In this document: positions 1 to 8,540 of the stretch, piece by piece | Layout of the letters: every line of letters begins with the position of its first letter | How positions within the stretch are numbered: position 1 is the stretch's first letter | NCBI GenBank assembly: GCA_003243455.1 | Contig: QFQS01000002.1 | Coordinates: forward strand, 434,001-498,000 | Length of the DNA stretch: 64,000 bases | Direction: 5' to 3' | Origin: Cereibacter sphaeroides | GTDB lineage: Bacteria > Pseudomonadota > Alphaproteobacteria > Rhodobacterales > Rhodobacteraceae | The notes under the pieces: generated by a model | Databases searched by the model: none | The model's input: only the letters and a program-made list of their open reading frames with translations | Told to the model about the DNA's origin: nothing | Translations under genes and position numbers: made by a program

Positions 1-510
1 ATCGCGGTCATGATGGCTTCGGGCGCCCGTTCGGGCGGTCTGACGGGCGATATCCTGGCCTTCGTCTGCGTCCTGCTTTATGCGGCCATCGTCCTGGTCA
101 TCCGTCGCAACCCGCATCTGGACATCCTGCCGGTCATCGCGCTGACGGTTCTGCTCAGCGGGTTGCTGGCCCTGCCGTTCGCGGATTTCGGAACGCTGTC
201 GGTCTCCTCCGCCCTGACGCTGACCTTCTTCGGCTTCTTCCAGCTTGCCATCGGCAATATGCTGATCTTCAGCGCGGCCAGCCGGATACCGGCGGCGCAA
301 TCAGGCCTGCTCGGCATCCTGAACGCAGGTTTCGCCCCGCTCTGGGTATTCCTGTTCCTGGGCGAAGTGCCGCCTCCGGCGACGCTGCTGGGCGGTGCGA
401 TCATCCTTGGTGCGGCGGTGGCGCACCTGCTCTGGTCCATCGCCAACGCCCGTCGCGCTGCGACGCGGGGACAGGCATCTGCCACGGCTTCCATCGAGAT
501 GCCGCTTTAA
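1..510 (+). CDS. EamA/DMT-family transporter, C-terminal part (5' end outside window)
   Basis: The reading frame is open from the first base to a TAA at 508-510, so the gene starts upstream of the window. The visible 169 residues hold about five hydrophobic segments separated by short loops, ending in a short polar tail. This is the pattern of the second half of a 10-TM drug/metabolite exporter of the EamA family. Typical EamA features are seen, such as the SAASRIPAAQSGLLGILNA stretch before the penultimate helices, where the two-fold repeat keeps small residues. Substrate cannot be told. No gene follows closely; pgsA begins 134 bases further on and probably has its own promoter. Confidence 0.8.
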   Translation: MAVMMASGARSGGLTGDILAFVCVLLYAAIVLVIRRNPHLDILPVIALTVLLSGLLALPFADFGTLSVSSALTLTFFGFFQLAIGNMLIFSAASRIPAAQSGLLGILNAGFAPLWVFLFLGEVPPPATLLGGAIILGAAVAHLLWSIANARRAATRGQASATASIEMPL

Positions 511-577
511 CTTTGACTAGTATCAGGTTAACTTCACCCGCCTAATCATATACAAATCAATAGGATAGATGATCTTG

Positions 578-597
578 CACGCGTGAAATCACGCGTG
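578..597. promoter_or_regulatory. Tandem CACGCGTG palindromes upstream of pgsA
   Basis: CACGCGTG occurs at 578-585 and again at 590-597, separated by AAAT. Each copy is its own reverse complement, so the pair can bind a dimeric protein twice or fold as an 8-bp RNA hairpin with an AAAT loop. It lies 47-66 bases before the pgsA start and 68 bases after the exporter stop. It could be an operator for pgsA or a factor-independent terminator lacking a U tract. The same 11-mer TTGCACGCGTG recurs after accA (36513-36523). Confidence 0.35.
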
Positions 598-643
598 GGT
601 GAACCCCTTTCCCCAAGGCCCGCGATGGGCTATCCCTGCCGTC

Positions 644-1309
644 ATGAAGTGGACCATCCCCAACGTCCTGACGACGCTTCGCCTGCTGGCTGCGCCTGGC
701 GTGCCCTTGATGTTCCTGTATTTTCAGCGGCCCTGGGCCGACTGGCTGGCGCTGACGCTTTTTGTTTCGGCGGCGATAACCGACTATTTCGACGGCTACT
801 TAGCGCGGCTCTGGAAACAGGAATCCAAATTCGGCACCATGCTGGACCCCATCGCCGACAAGGCGATGGTCGTGATCGCCCTGCTGATCCTGACCGGCTA
901 TTCCGGCATGAATCCCTGGCTAATCCTGCCCGCCACGGTGATCCTGTTCCGCGAGGTCTTCGTCGGCGGTCTGCGTGAATATCTGGGCGCGCGCGCCGGA
1001 CTTCTGAAAGTCACCAAGCTGGCTAAATGGAAGACCACAGCGCAGATGGTCGCCATCGCCGTGCTGTTCCTTGGCACCGGGCTTGAATATCTGGAAGGTG
1101 TCGCCCGCCACGGAATGACGCCCGAGCAATATGCGGCGGCTGTCGCCGAGGGTCTTGCCGACCCGATCAGGTCCTGCGGCGCGAGGGGCTGTTCGTCCTA
1201 TGCCACATGGATCGGCCTGGTGCTGATCTGGATCGCTGCCGTGCTGACCTTCATCACCGGCTGGGAATACTTCCGCAAATCGCTGCCCTACCTGAAGGAT
1301 GAGGCATGA
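644..1309 (+). CDS. pgsA: CDP-diacylglycerol--glycerol-3-phosphate 3-phosphatidyltransferase
   Basis: PgsA makes phosphatidylglycerol phosphate from CDP-diacylglycerol and glycerol-3-phosphate in the inner membrane, the committed step to phosphatidylglycerol and cardiolipin. The 221-aa product carries the full CDP-alcohol phosphotransferase signature: D50-G51, A54-R55, G64, D68 and D72. Several hydrophobic helices flank it. The ATG at 644 is chosen because homologues begin with MKWTIPNxLT; the ORF extends 45 bases further upstream without a family-like sequence. An insertion of about 35 polar residues before the last helix (near residues 160-195), including GARGC, is longer than in enterobacterial PgsA and is common in this group. 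Its stop overlaps the moaD start (ATGA). Confidence 0.95.
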   Translation: MKWTIPNVLTTLRLLAAPGVPLMFLYFQRPWADWLALTLFVSAAITDYFDGYLARLWKQESKFGTMLDPIADKAMVVIALLILTGYSGMNPWLILPATVILFREVFVGGLREYLGARAGLLKVTKLAKWKTTAQMVAIAVLFLGTGLEYLEGVARHGMTPEQYAAAVAEGLADPIRSCGARGCSSYATWIGLVLIWIAAVLTFITGWEYFRKSLPYLKDEA

Positions 1310-1554
1310 TAGACGTCCTGTATTTCGCCTGGGTGCGCGAACGGATCGGCCTGCCAAAGGAGCGGGTCGAGACCTCGGCGCGCACCGTGGCCGATCTGGT
1401 GGACGAACTGCGCGCCCGCGAAGAGCGCTATGCTCTCGCCTTTTCGGATCTGGCCTCACTGCGTGTGTCGCTGGATCAGGAGTTGTCGGAGTTTTCGGCG
1501 CCCTTGGCTGGTGTGCGCGAAGTAGCCTTTTTCCCGCCGATGACAGGGGGCTGA
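1306..1554 (+). CDS. moaD: Molybdopterin synthase small subunit MoaD
   Basis: MoaD is the ubiquitin-fold sulfur carrier of molybdopterin synthase. Its C-terminal Gly-Gly is thiocarboxylated and donates sulfur to precursor Z (cPMP). The 82-aa product ends in PPMTGG, the required di-glycine tail, and starts with the typical MIDVLYFAWVRE strand. The ATG overlaps the pgsA stop by four bases, so translation is likely coupled. moaE follows after 3 bases. The pgsA-moaD-moaE order is a usual arrangement in Rhodobacterales. Confidence 0.95.
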   Translation: MIDVLYFAWVRERIGLPKERVETSARTVADLVDELRAREERYALAFSDLASLRVSLDQELSEFSAPLAGVREVAFFPPMTGG

Positions 1555-1557
1555 GCC

Positions 1558-1998
1558 ATGCGGGTTCGCATCCAGTCCGAGCTTTTCGCGCTCGGCGCGG
1601 AAACCGAAGCCTTCGCCCGCGACTTGCCAGGCGCAGGTGCCGTCGTGACCTTTACCGGCCTTGTGCGCGATCTGGCAGGCGACCTGTCTGTGCTTGAAAT
1701 CGAACACTATCCCGGCATGACCGAACGCGCCGTGACGGCGATTGCAGAAGAGGCTGCAACCCGCTGGTCTCTGACGGATGGGCTGATCATTCACCGTTAC
1801 GGTCGCATGGCGGTAGGAGAGCCGATCATGATGGTTGCGACTGCTGCTCCGAATAGGGGCGATGCCTTTTCCGCTGCCGAATTCCTGATGGACTACCTGA
1901 AGTCTCGCGCGCCGTTCTGGAAGAAAGAGATCACCGCCTCGGGCGCAGAATGGGTGGCGGCGAAGGACGATGACGAGGCCGCGCTCAAGCGTTGGTAG
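1558..1998 (+). CDS. moaE: Molybdopterin synthase catalytic subunit MoaE
   Basis: MoaE forms the heterotetramer with MoaD and converts cyclic pyranopterin monophosphate to molybdopterin. The 146-aa sequence has the family blocks TFTGLVRD (31-38), EIEHYPGM (47-54) and HRYGRMAVGE. It also has YLKSRAPFWKKE near 113-124, whose lysines (K115, K122) correspond to the active-site lysines of E. coli MoaE. It sits three bases after moaD. Its 3' end overlaps the convergent peptidase gene by 14 bases, so neither gene has room for a private terminator. Confidence 0.95.
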   Translation: MRVRIQSELFALGAETEAFARDLPGAGAVVTFTGLVRDLAGDLSVLEIEHYPGMTERAVTAIAEEAATRWSLTDGLIIHRYGRMAVGEPIMMVATAAPNRGDAFSAAEFLMDYLKSRAPFWKKEITASGAEWVAAKDDDEAALKRW

Positions 1999-2983
1999 GG
2001 CCGTGGCGGCTGGCCCAGGTGGGCATCAGATCGCCCTCCATCGAGGTTGCAAGATAGACCCCCCGCGCAATCGCTCGCGCCAGACAGCAGGCGGCGGCAT
2101 GGCCCAGCAGGAACAGATCTGCAGGACCGTCCAGCTTTCGCATGCCGGTCGAAGCCGCGAAGATCAGATCGCCGTCGAACAGGGTGTGAGAGGGAAGAAT
2201 GGCCCTCGCCATGCCATCATGGGCCGCTGCGGCAATCCGCGTCGCCTCGGCCTGTGTCAGCATGGCATCGGTCGCGACGATGGCGATAGTGGTGGCTTCG
2301 CCCTTGCCCTTGAACGGCATCGGTTCATGCTCTGGAGCAAATCGACAGGAACGGCCGATGCCGCCGAACTCTTGTCCGAATTCATGAGGGCTGGCCCAGA
2401 ACTCCGGTCCCTCGCCCACTGTCACGGACCCCAGGGCATTGACCGCAACCAGCGCCCCGACCGTTATGCCATTGCTCAGCACAACAGAGGCAGAGCCAAG
2501 CCCGCCCTTCCATATGCCGGTCGTCGCGCCGAATCCCGCACCGGCAGAGCCGATATCGAAATTTACTTCCGCCGCCAGCAGGGCCTCGCGACCCAGCCGG
2601 GGATAGGGGTTCTCAACCCACTTCTTGTCGCCGCCGTTCAGCAAATCAAATAGGATCGCCGCAGGAACGATCGGCACCCGTGCCTCGCCCACCGCAAAGC
2701 CATGCCCCATCGCCGCCAGCGCGTCGGTCACGCCCGAGGCGCTGGCCAGCCCAAAAGCCGATCCGCCCGAAAGCACCAGCGCATCCACCATCTGCACCAG
2801 CTTGTCGGGCGCCAGCAGGTCCGTCTCTCGCGTCCCCGGCGCGCCGCCCATGACGTTTACTGCGGCGGTGAATGGCTGGTCGGCGGTCACTACTGTGACG
2901 CCCGAGCGTAGCTGTGCATCATGTGCATTGCCGACACGAAGGCCGGCAACATCGGTGATCAGGTTAAGGCGGCCGGGTTTCAT
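1985..2983 (-). CDS. P1 family (DmpA/NylC-type) peptidase
   Basis: P1/S58 enzymes are N-terminal nucleophile hydrolases that cut themselves into two chains and act as aminopeptidases or amidases. This 332-aa protein has the family cores LSGGSAFGLA (71-80), GAGFGATTG (148-156) and VGALVAVNALGSV (175-187). It also has TTIAIVATDA (231-240), where the freed Thr231 would be the nucleophile; the preceding residue is Ala rather than the Asn of NylC or Gly of DmpA. The ATG at 2983 is preferred over an upstream extension, which runs into the adenylate cyclase frame and has no family similarity. The gene lies 31 bases after the cyclase stop, so the two may be co-transcribed. Substrate unknown. Confidence 0.85.
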   Translation of the reverse strand: MKPGRLNLITDVAGLRVGNAHDAQLRSGVTVVTADQPFTAAVNVMGGAPGTRETDLLAPDKLVQMVDALVLSGGSAFGLASASGVTDALAAMGHGFAVGEARVPIVPAAILFDLLNGGDKKWVENPYPRLGREALLAAEVNFDIGSAGAGFGATTGIWKGGLGSASVVLSNGITVGALVAVNALGSVTVGEGPEFWASPHEFGQEFGGIGRSCRFAPEHEPMPFKGKGEATTIAIVATDAMLTQAEATRIAAAAHDGMARAILPSHTLFDGDLIFAASTGMRKLDGPADLFLLGHAAACCLARAIARGVYLATSMEGDLMPTWASRHGPTNA

Positions 2984-3014
2984 GGCCGAAGGGTTGCGCG
3001 GCGGCAGGGTCAGG

Positions 3015-4907
3015 TCAAGCAGGCAATCCCGCGGCGACCAGCGCGTTGTGAAAGCGCGCGAAGTCCTCGGTATTGCGAAACTCGGGGAACATGCCTGCCA
3101 GTTGGGCGGCAGATACCTTGGGGTTGTCGCGCAGGATGGTTGCAACATGGGCATGTGCGTCGTCGTGTCGGCCAAGCAGAGCGGAACAGCCTGCGGCGAC
3201 GAATTGGCAAAGCAGGAAATCGGGCCGGTGGCGAAGCGACGATTTCGAAAGACGCAAAGCCTCTTCAATATCATTAATGATCAGATGCGCGGCCCCAAGG
3301 CCGTCCAGCATCATCCAAATTTGGGGATCGTTCGGGCTTATCGCGATTGCCGCTTCAAAGCGGCGGATCGCGTTCTTGATGTCGCCGACGTAAAGCGCGG
3401 TCCACGCGCTCAGATACAGCACCATAGCGTGATTTGGGTTCAGATTATGGGCGCGGTCGCCGAGCGTGGCGGACTCCTCATGCTCGCCCACGACAAAAGC
3501 CAAGGTCATACCGGCCGAGGCCAGCGCCAACGCATCGTCCTGGCCGAGTGTGGCCGCCAACCGTGCAAGCCGTCGCGCCTCGGCTATATCCGCATCAGGA
3601 TCGGTCACCCAGCCGCTGGCCTTGCGCTGACAATAGAGGCGGGCCTTGAGGCCATAGGCGGTTGCAAAACGGGGGTCCAGTTCCACACAGTGCTGGAAAT
3701 GCGCCATCGCCTCGGCGTTTGCCTCGGGGCGCCAAAGGTGCATGGCGCTAAGTCCTCGCAGGAAATAGTCATAGGCATCAAGGCTATCGGTCGGCTTCTG
3801 GCGCGACCGCTCGACTTCTGCCGCCTCGATCCGCAACTGCAAGGCGCCGACCACGCTGGTAGTGACCTGGTCTTGCAAGGTGAACACATCCTCAAGCGCG
3901 CCGTCGATCCGGTCGGCCCAAAGGTGCGCTCCGGTGGCGGCATCAATCAGCTGGCCGGTGATCCGCACACGATTGCCCGATTTACGCACGCTGCCCTCCA
4001 GCACGTAGCGCACCCCCAGTTCGCGCCCAACCTGCTTTACGTCCACAGCGCGCCCCTTGTAGGTGAAGCTCGAGTTGCGGGCGATGACCGACAACGTACG
4101 AAAACGCGACAGCGCGGTGATGATCTCTTCCACCATGCCATCCGCGAAATATTCCTGATCGGGATCGCCGCTCATGTTGTCAAAGGGCAGAACCGCGATC
4201 GAGGCGCGATCGGACAGGACCGGTCGTGACAGGGCGGGTTGCTGGGCCGCGGGAATTGTCTTGTAGACGCGCACCGGGAAGGGAATGTTCTTCAGGCTCT
4301 GCTCGCCCAGATCGGCAAAGCCCGCATCAAGCTTGCCCTTGACCTCCTGATAGATTTTGTCCGACACGCAGATGCCGCCGGGCTCGGCCAGCACTTCCAG
4401 CCGTGCGGCGATGTTGACGCCGTCGCCGTAGATGTCGCTGCCCGCCCCGATCACGTCGCCAAGGTTGATACCGATGCGAAGCCATATCTGAAGATCGGGC
4501 GGTATACCTTCATTGGCCAGCGCGAACCCGCTCTGCAGGGCCAGCGCCGCCTCGACCGCCTTCACCGCCGAACCGAACTCGACCAGCACACCGTCACCAA
4601 GAATCTTCACGATCCGACCGCCATTGGCCCTGACGATCGGCGCCAGCACCGATTTGCGCCGGTCATCGAGCCGTGCCAGTATTCCGGTCTCGTCCTGAGC
4701 CATGAGCCGCGAATAGCCGACGACATCCGCCACGAGGATGGCCGCAAGGCGGCGCTGAATCGCAGTGTCGGACAAGGACGGAAGCCCCTTCCCAAGACGG
4801 TTTGCGGCGGCATCGTTCCGCAGGAGGGTAGCATGCCGCGGAACCCGTGTAATCAGCCTTGCCCAGTCCGCTTGTGGGTCTTTCCCTTGCCAAATCCCTG
4901 ATGCCAC
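3015..4907 (-). CDS. Class III adenylate/guanylate cyclase with TolB-like and TPR regions
   Basis: The N-terminal third is a class III nucleotide cyclase domain: RRLAAILVADVVGYSRLM with metal ligand D61, ILGDGVLVEF with D105, and GDGVNIAARL (161-170) carrying the transition-state Asn165 and Arg169. So it is probably active. From about residue 236 there is a TolB/FlgO-like segment (SIAVLPFDNMSGDPDQEYF) and then TPR-like helices to the end. This cyclase-TolB-TPR architecture is frequent in Rhizobiales and Rhodobacterales and is cytoplasmic. The frame opens at a GTG (4907), but a TTG at 4775, preceded by AAGGGG, would give a 586-aa protein starting just before the cyclase domain and may be the true start. 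Divergent from creatinase. Confidence 0.85.
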   Translation of the reverse strand: MASGIWQGKDPQADWARLITRVPRHATLLRNDAAANRLGKGLPSLSDTAIQRRLAAILVADVVGYSRLMAQDETGILARLDDRRKSVLAPIVRANGGRIVKILGDGVLVEFGSAVKAVEAALALQSGFALANEGIPPDLQIWLRIGINLGDVIGAGSDIYGDGVNIAARLEVLAEPGGICVSDKIYQEVKGKLDAGFADLGEQSLKNIPFPVRVYKTIPAAQQPALSRPVLSDRASIAVLPFDNMSGDPDQEYFADGMVEEIITALSRFRTLSVIARNSSFTYKGRAVDVKQVGRELGVRYVLEGSVRKSGNRVRITGQLIDAATGAHLWADRIDGALEDVFTLQDQVTTSVVGALQLRIEAAEVERSRQKPTDSLDAYDYFLRGLSAMHLWRPEANAEAMAHFQHCVELDPRFATAYGLKARLYCQRKASGWVTDPDADIAEARRLARLAATLGQDDALALASAGMTLAFVVGEHEESATLGDRAHNLNPNHAMVLYLSAWTALYVGDIKNAIRRFEAAIAISPNDPQIWMMLDGLGAAHLIINDIEEALRLSKSSLRHRPDFLLCQFVAAGCSALLGRHDDAHAHVATILRDNPKVSAAQLAGMFPEFRNTEDFARFHNALVAAGLPA

Positions 4908-5051
4908 CGCATTCTGCGTCCGAGCGTTGGCGATGGCGTCGCCACGGGGGCTTTGGTCCCGATGCTTGGCGGTGCTGCCGCCTGTCGTCCTGTACGCCGG
5001 GACCTTTCGGGGTCCATGCTGGCAGGCAGACCCCTAAAAATGAGGTCTGAG

Positions 5052-6257
5052 ATGACGGATCGCCCGGAAAGCTACTGCTTCCACAACGGCACCAAGGCCG
5101 TGCTGCCCTTTGCGCCCGAGGAATATGAGGACCGGCTGGTAGGTCTGCGCGACCTGATCGAGATGCACTCGCTGGATGCAGTGGTGCTGACCTCGATGCA
5201 TAACGTCGCCTATTATTCGGGTTTTCTCTATTGCTCCTTCGGGCGACCCTATGCGTTGGTGGTCACGAAAAAGGACTGCGTTACGGTCAGCGCGGGTATC
5301 GACGCGGGCCAGCCGTGGCGGCGGTCGCACGGAGATAGCATCACCTACACCGACTGGACGCGCGACAATTTCTGGCGCGTGGTCACGGGCATCGTCGGCA
5401 CCGGCAAGGCGGTGGGCGTCGAGGCCGATCACCTGACCATGGTGCAGGCGGAAAAGCTGAACACCTTCCTGAAGCCCAGGCGAGGCATGGACGTGGCGCC
5501 AGCGACGATGCAGCAGCGCATGGTAAAGTCCGAGGCCGAGATTGCGCTGATCCGGGCGGGTGCCGGGGTTGCCGATCTGGGTGGCTATGCGATCAAGGAG
5601 GCCGTCCGCGAAGGCGCGCGCGAGATCGACGTGGCGATGGCGGGCCGAGACGCGATGGAGGCCGAGATCGCGCGGCTTTTCCCGGATGCCGAGTATCGCG
5701 ACACATGGGTCTGGTTCCAATCCGGCCTCAACACCGATGGTGCGCACAATCCGGTGACGGGCAGGGTGTTGAAGCGTGGCGATATCCTGTCGCTCAACTG
5801 TTTTCCGATGATCTCGGGCTATTACACAGCCCTTGAGCGGACGATGTTTGTGGGCGAGGTCGACGATGCGTCGCTGGCTATCTGGCAGGCAAACGTGGCC
5901 ACGCACGAACTCGGCGCCAGCCTGATCAGGCCCGGCATCAGTTGCTCGGCCATTACCGCGCGGCTCAATGACTTCCTGCAGGAACGCCAGCTTTTGCAGT
6001 ATCGGACCTTTGGCTATGGCCATTCCTTTGGCGTGCTGTCGCACTACTACGGACGCGAGGCGGGCCTTGAATTGCGTGAGGATATCGACACTGTGCTGGA
6101 ACCTGGCATGGTGATTTCGATGGAGCCAATGCTTACCATTCCCGAAAGACAGCCGGGGGCAGGCGGCTATCGCGAGCATGACATCTTCGTCGTGACCGAG
6201 GACGGCGCCGAAAACATCACCGGCTATCCCTACGGGCCGGATTTCAACGTGGTCTGA
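5052..6257 (+). CDS. Creatinase (creatine amidinohydrolase)
   Basis: Creatinase hydrolyses creatine to sarcosine and urea; it is a pita-bread-fold member of the M24 family that works without metal. The 401-aa protein aligns along its length with my memory of Pseudomonas creatinase (403 aa). Functional residues fall at the same numbers: His232 (DGAHNPV), Glu262 (ALERTMF), Arg335 (YYGREAGLE) and Glu358 (SMEPM), plus Arg65 in CSFGRPYALV. The M24 metal ligands are replaced, as in true creatinases. The ATG at 5052 is chosen because GAGG lies 6 bases upstream; an ATG at 5040 is less well placed. No creatininase, sarcosine oxidase or urease gene is in the window, so the rest of the pathway must lie elsewhere. 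Confidence 0.92.
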   Translation: MTDRPESYCFHNGTKAVLPFAPEEYEDRLVGLRDLIEMHSLDAVVLTSMHNVAYYSGFLYCSFGRPYALVVTKKDCVTVSAGIDAGQPWRRSHGDSITYTDWTRDNFWRVVTGIVGTGKAVGVEADHLTMVQAEKLNTFLKPRRGMDVAPATMQQRMVKSEAEIALIRAGAGVADLGGYAIKEAVREGAREIDVAMAGRDAMEAEIARLFPDAEYRDTWVWFQSGLNTDGAHNPVTGRVLKRGDILSLNCFPMISGYYTALERTMFVGEVDDASLAIWQANVATHELGASLIRPGISCSAITARLNDFLQERQLLQYRTFGYGHSFGVLSHYYGREAGLELREDIDTVLEPGMVISMEPMLTIPERQPGAGGYREHDIFVVTEDGAENITGYPYGPDFNVV

Positions 6258-6267
6258 GCCTTCGCAA

Positions 6268-6296
6268 AACCGTCGCATGGGCGTCATGTGACGGTT
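6268..6296 (+). terminator. Hairpin after creatinase gene
   Basis: A 12-bp stem with one G-T mismatch (arms 6268-6279 and 6285-6296, 5-base loop) begins 10 bases after the creatinase stop. There is no run of T after it, so it may be a weak terminator or an mRNA-stabilising hairpin. Confidence 0.4.
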
Positions 6297-6343
6297 ACGG
6301 GTCGCCGCCATTGAACGGGCACCACTGAAAGAGGGATGACCCG

Positions 6344-8518
6344 ATGACCTTGAAACTTGCCGGTCTTACGTCCGTGCTTGCACTTTGCGCTGCGATGCCC
6401 GCCGCCGCAGAGATGAACTTCAACCGGATCGCAAGCTTCGCGACCCCGCTGAACATGGCCGCTGGCGAGGATACGTCGCGCACGACAAGCGCCGAGATCA
6501 TCTCCGCCTCGGAAGATGGCATGACGCTTGTCTATACTGACAGCCCGCTGGGGGTGATCGGCCTGATCGACATTTCCGATCCCGCCGCGCCGAAGCCGCT
6601 TGGCAACATTGAGATGGGCGGAGAGCCGACGACGGCCAAAATCATCGGCGGCAAGGCTTTCGCTGGCGTCAACACCTCGGAAAGCTACACAAATCCCTCA
6701 GGTAAACTGGTCACGGTTGACCTCGCCACCAGGAAGGTCATCGCGGAATGCGATCTTGGCGGGCAGCCCGATTCGGTTGCCGCTGCCAAGGACGGCTCCT
6801 TCCTGGCTATCGCCATCGAGAACGAGCGGGATGAGGACGTAAACGACGGCGACCTGCCGCAGATGCCCGCCGGTTTCGTGATCAAGCTGCCGATCAAGGA
6901 CGGCGCGGTCGATTGCGCCGGTCTGCAGAAGATCGACCTGGTTGGCGTGGCCGCAGTCGCGGGTGAAGACCCCGAGCCAGAATTTGTCGATATCAACGAG
7001 GCCGGCGAGATCGCCGTGACCTTGCAAGAGAACAACGAGATCGTCGTCATCGGTGCTGACGGCAAGGTAGCCGCAAACTTTTCGGCCGGCATGGTCGATC
7101 TGGAAGGTATCGACACCAAGCGCGACGGCAAGCTGGACTTCACCGGCAAGCGCGAGGGTGTAGCGCGGGAACCCGACGGCATCAAGTGGCTGGGCAACGA
7201 CCGTCTCGCCGTCGCCAACGAGGGTGACTGGAAGGGCGGATCGCGCAGCTGGACGATTTTCTCCAGGGACGGCAGCGTGGTCTACGAAAGCGGCCCCAGT
7301 CTTGAGCGCGCGATAGCCGAGATCGGTCACTACCCGGAGCACCGCTCGAAAACCAAGGGTGTCGAACTTGAATCGGTCGAGGCCGCCAGCTTTGACGGCA
7401 CACCGCTGGGCTTTGTCGCATCGGAGCGCTCCTCGATCATCGGCGTCTATGATCTGACGGATCCTGCCGCGCCGAAGCTGCTGCAACTGCTGCCCTCGGG
7501 GATATCGCCCGAAGGTATGGTTGCGATCCCGCAGCGCAACCTGTTCGTGACCGCGAATGAGGTCGATCTGGGTGAAGACGGTCTCGCCCGCGCGCATGTG
7601 ATGATCTATCAGCGCGCCGACGGGGCTGCTGCCTATCCGATGATAACCTCTGCCGGTTCGAAGGAGCTGATCGGCTGGGGTGCGCTGTCCGGTCTGGCCG
7701 CAGATCCGGCAGAGGCGGGCAAACTCTATGCGATCTCGGACAGCGTCTATGGCGCCGAACCCGCGATCTTCACCATCGACGCCACGCAGAAGCCCGCAAG
7801 GATCACCTCGAAGCTGGCCGTGACCCGTGGCGGGAATGCGGCACAGAAGCTTGATCTGGAAGGCATCGCATCCGACGGCGAGGGCGGCTTCTGGCTGGCT
7901 TCGGAAGGCCGCAGCGACCGCCTGATCCCGCACGCGATCTACCATGTGGACGCGGAAGGCGAGATCGACGAAGAGATCGCCCTGCCGCCGGAACTGCTGG
8001 CAGGGGAAGTCCGCTACGGTTTCGAAGGCATCATCAAGTCGGGCGACTGGCTGTGGATGGCCGTGCAGCGTGAGTGGAAAGACGATCCCGAAGGTACGGT
8101 GAAACTGGTCGGCTACAACACCAAGGAAGAAACCTGGGGAGCGGTCCGCTATCCGCTGGACAAGGTCGAGGGCGAAGGCGTCTGGATCGGCGTTTCGGAA
8201 TTGGAGCAGCGCGGTGACTGGGTCTACGTCGTCGAGCGTGACAACCAGATCTCGGAATCGGCCAAGGCGAAAAAGCTGTATCGCGTTCCCGTCGCCGACC
8301 TGAAACCGGCCGAACTGGGCGGTGCGCTGCCGGTCGTGACCAAGGAACTGGTCCGTGACCTGCTGCCCGATCTGGGTCAGCTGAACGGCTATCCGGTGGA
8401 CAAGATCGAAGGCTTCGCCATCGACGCGGCCAATACCGGTTATGTCGTCACCGACAACGACGGTGTGGACGACAGCTCGGGCGAGACGCTGTTCTGGTCC
8501 ATCGGCACGATGCAATAA
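6344..8518 (+). CDS. Secreted esterase-like phytase-family protein (two beta-propeller-like halves)
   Basis: The 724-aa product starts with a clear Sec signal peptide (cut expected after AMPAAA, residue 22), so it is periplasmic or secreted. The first half has repeated short blades (IGLIDISDPAAPKPLGNIEMG near residue 75, GVYDLTDPAAPKLLQLLPSG further on), typical of choice-of-anchor propellers. The second half, from about residue 440, has LDLEGIASDGEGGFWLASEG, RYGFEGIIKSGDWLWMAVQ and DKIEGFAIDAANTGYVVTDN, which mark the esterase-like phytase (PF13449) fold. The reaction is probably phosphoester hydrolysis, but the substrate is not evident. Monocistronic: hairpins precede it and a good terminator follows. 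Confidence 0.8.
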   Translation: MTLKLAGLTSVLALCAAMPAAAEMNFNRIASFATPLNMAAGEDTSRTTSAEIISASEDGMTLVYTDSPLGVIGLIDISDPAAPKPLGNIEMGGEPTTAKIIGGKAFAGVNTSESYTNPSGKLVTVDLATRKVIAECDLGGQPDSVAAAKDGSFLAIAIENERDEDVNDGDLPQMPAGFVIKLPIKDGAVDCAGLQKIDLVGVAAVAGEDPEPEFVDINEAGEIAVTLQENNEIVVIGADGKVAANFSAGMVDLEGIDTKRDGKLDFTGKREGVAREPDGIKWLGNDRLAVANEGDWKGGSRSWTIFSRDGSVVYESGPSLERAIAEIGHYPEHRSKTKGVELESVEAASFDGTPLGFVASERSSIIGVYDLTDPAAPKLLQLLPSGISPEGMVAIPQRNLFVTANEVDLGEDGLARAHVMIYQRADGAAAYPMITSAGSKELIGWGALSGLAADPAEAGKLYAISDSVYGAEPAIFTIDATQKPARITSKLAVTRGGNAAQKLDLEGIASDGEGGFWLASEGRSDRLIPHAIYHVDAEGEIDEEIALPPELLAGEVRYGFEGIIKSGDWLWMAVQREWKDDPEGTVKLVGYNTKEETWGAVRYPLDKVEGEGVWIGVSELEQRGDWVYVVERDNQISESAKAKKLYRVPVADLKPAELGGALPVVTKELVRDLLPDLGQLNGYPVDKIEGFAIDAANTGYVVTDNDGVDDSSGETLFWSIGTMQ

Positions 8519-8540
8519 TCGCGGTTGCCGACAAGAATCC

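Noticed and set aside
2625..4229. Plus-strand frame of 534 codons
   Set aside because: It lies antisense to the P1 peptidase and the cyclase, both of which have family motifs. Its translation is rich in Arg/Gly/Ala without any fold-like pattern; such shadows are common in GC-rich DNA.
4908..5051. Glycine or guanidine riboswitch before creatinase
   Set aside because: No conserved core of either class can be matched; only generic hairpins are seen.
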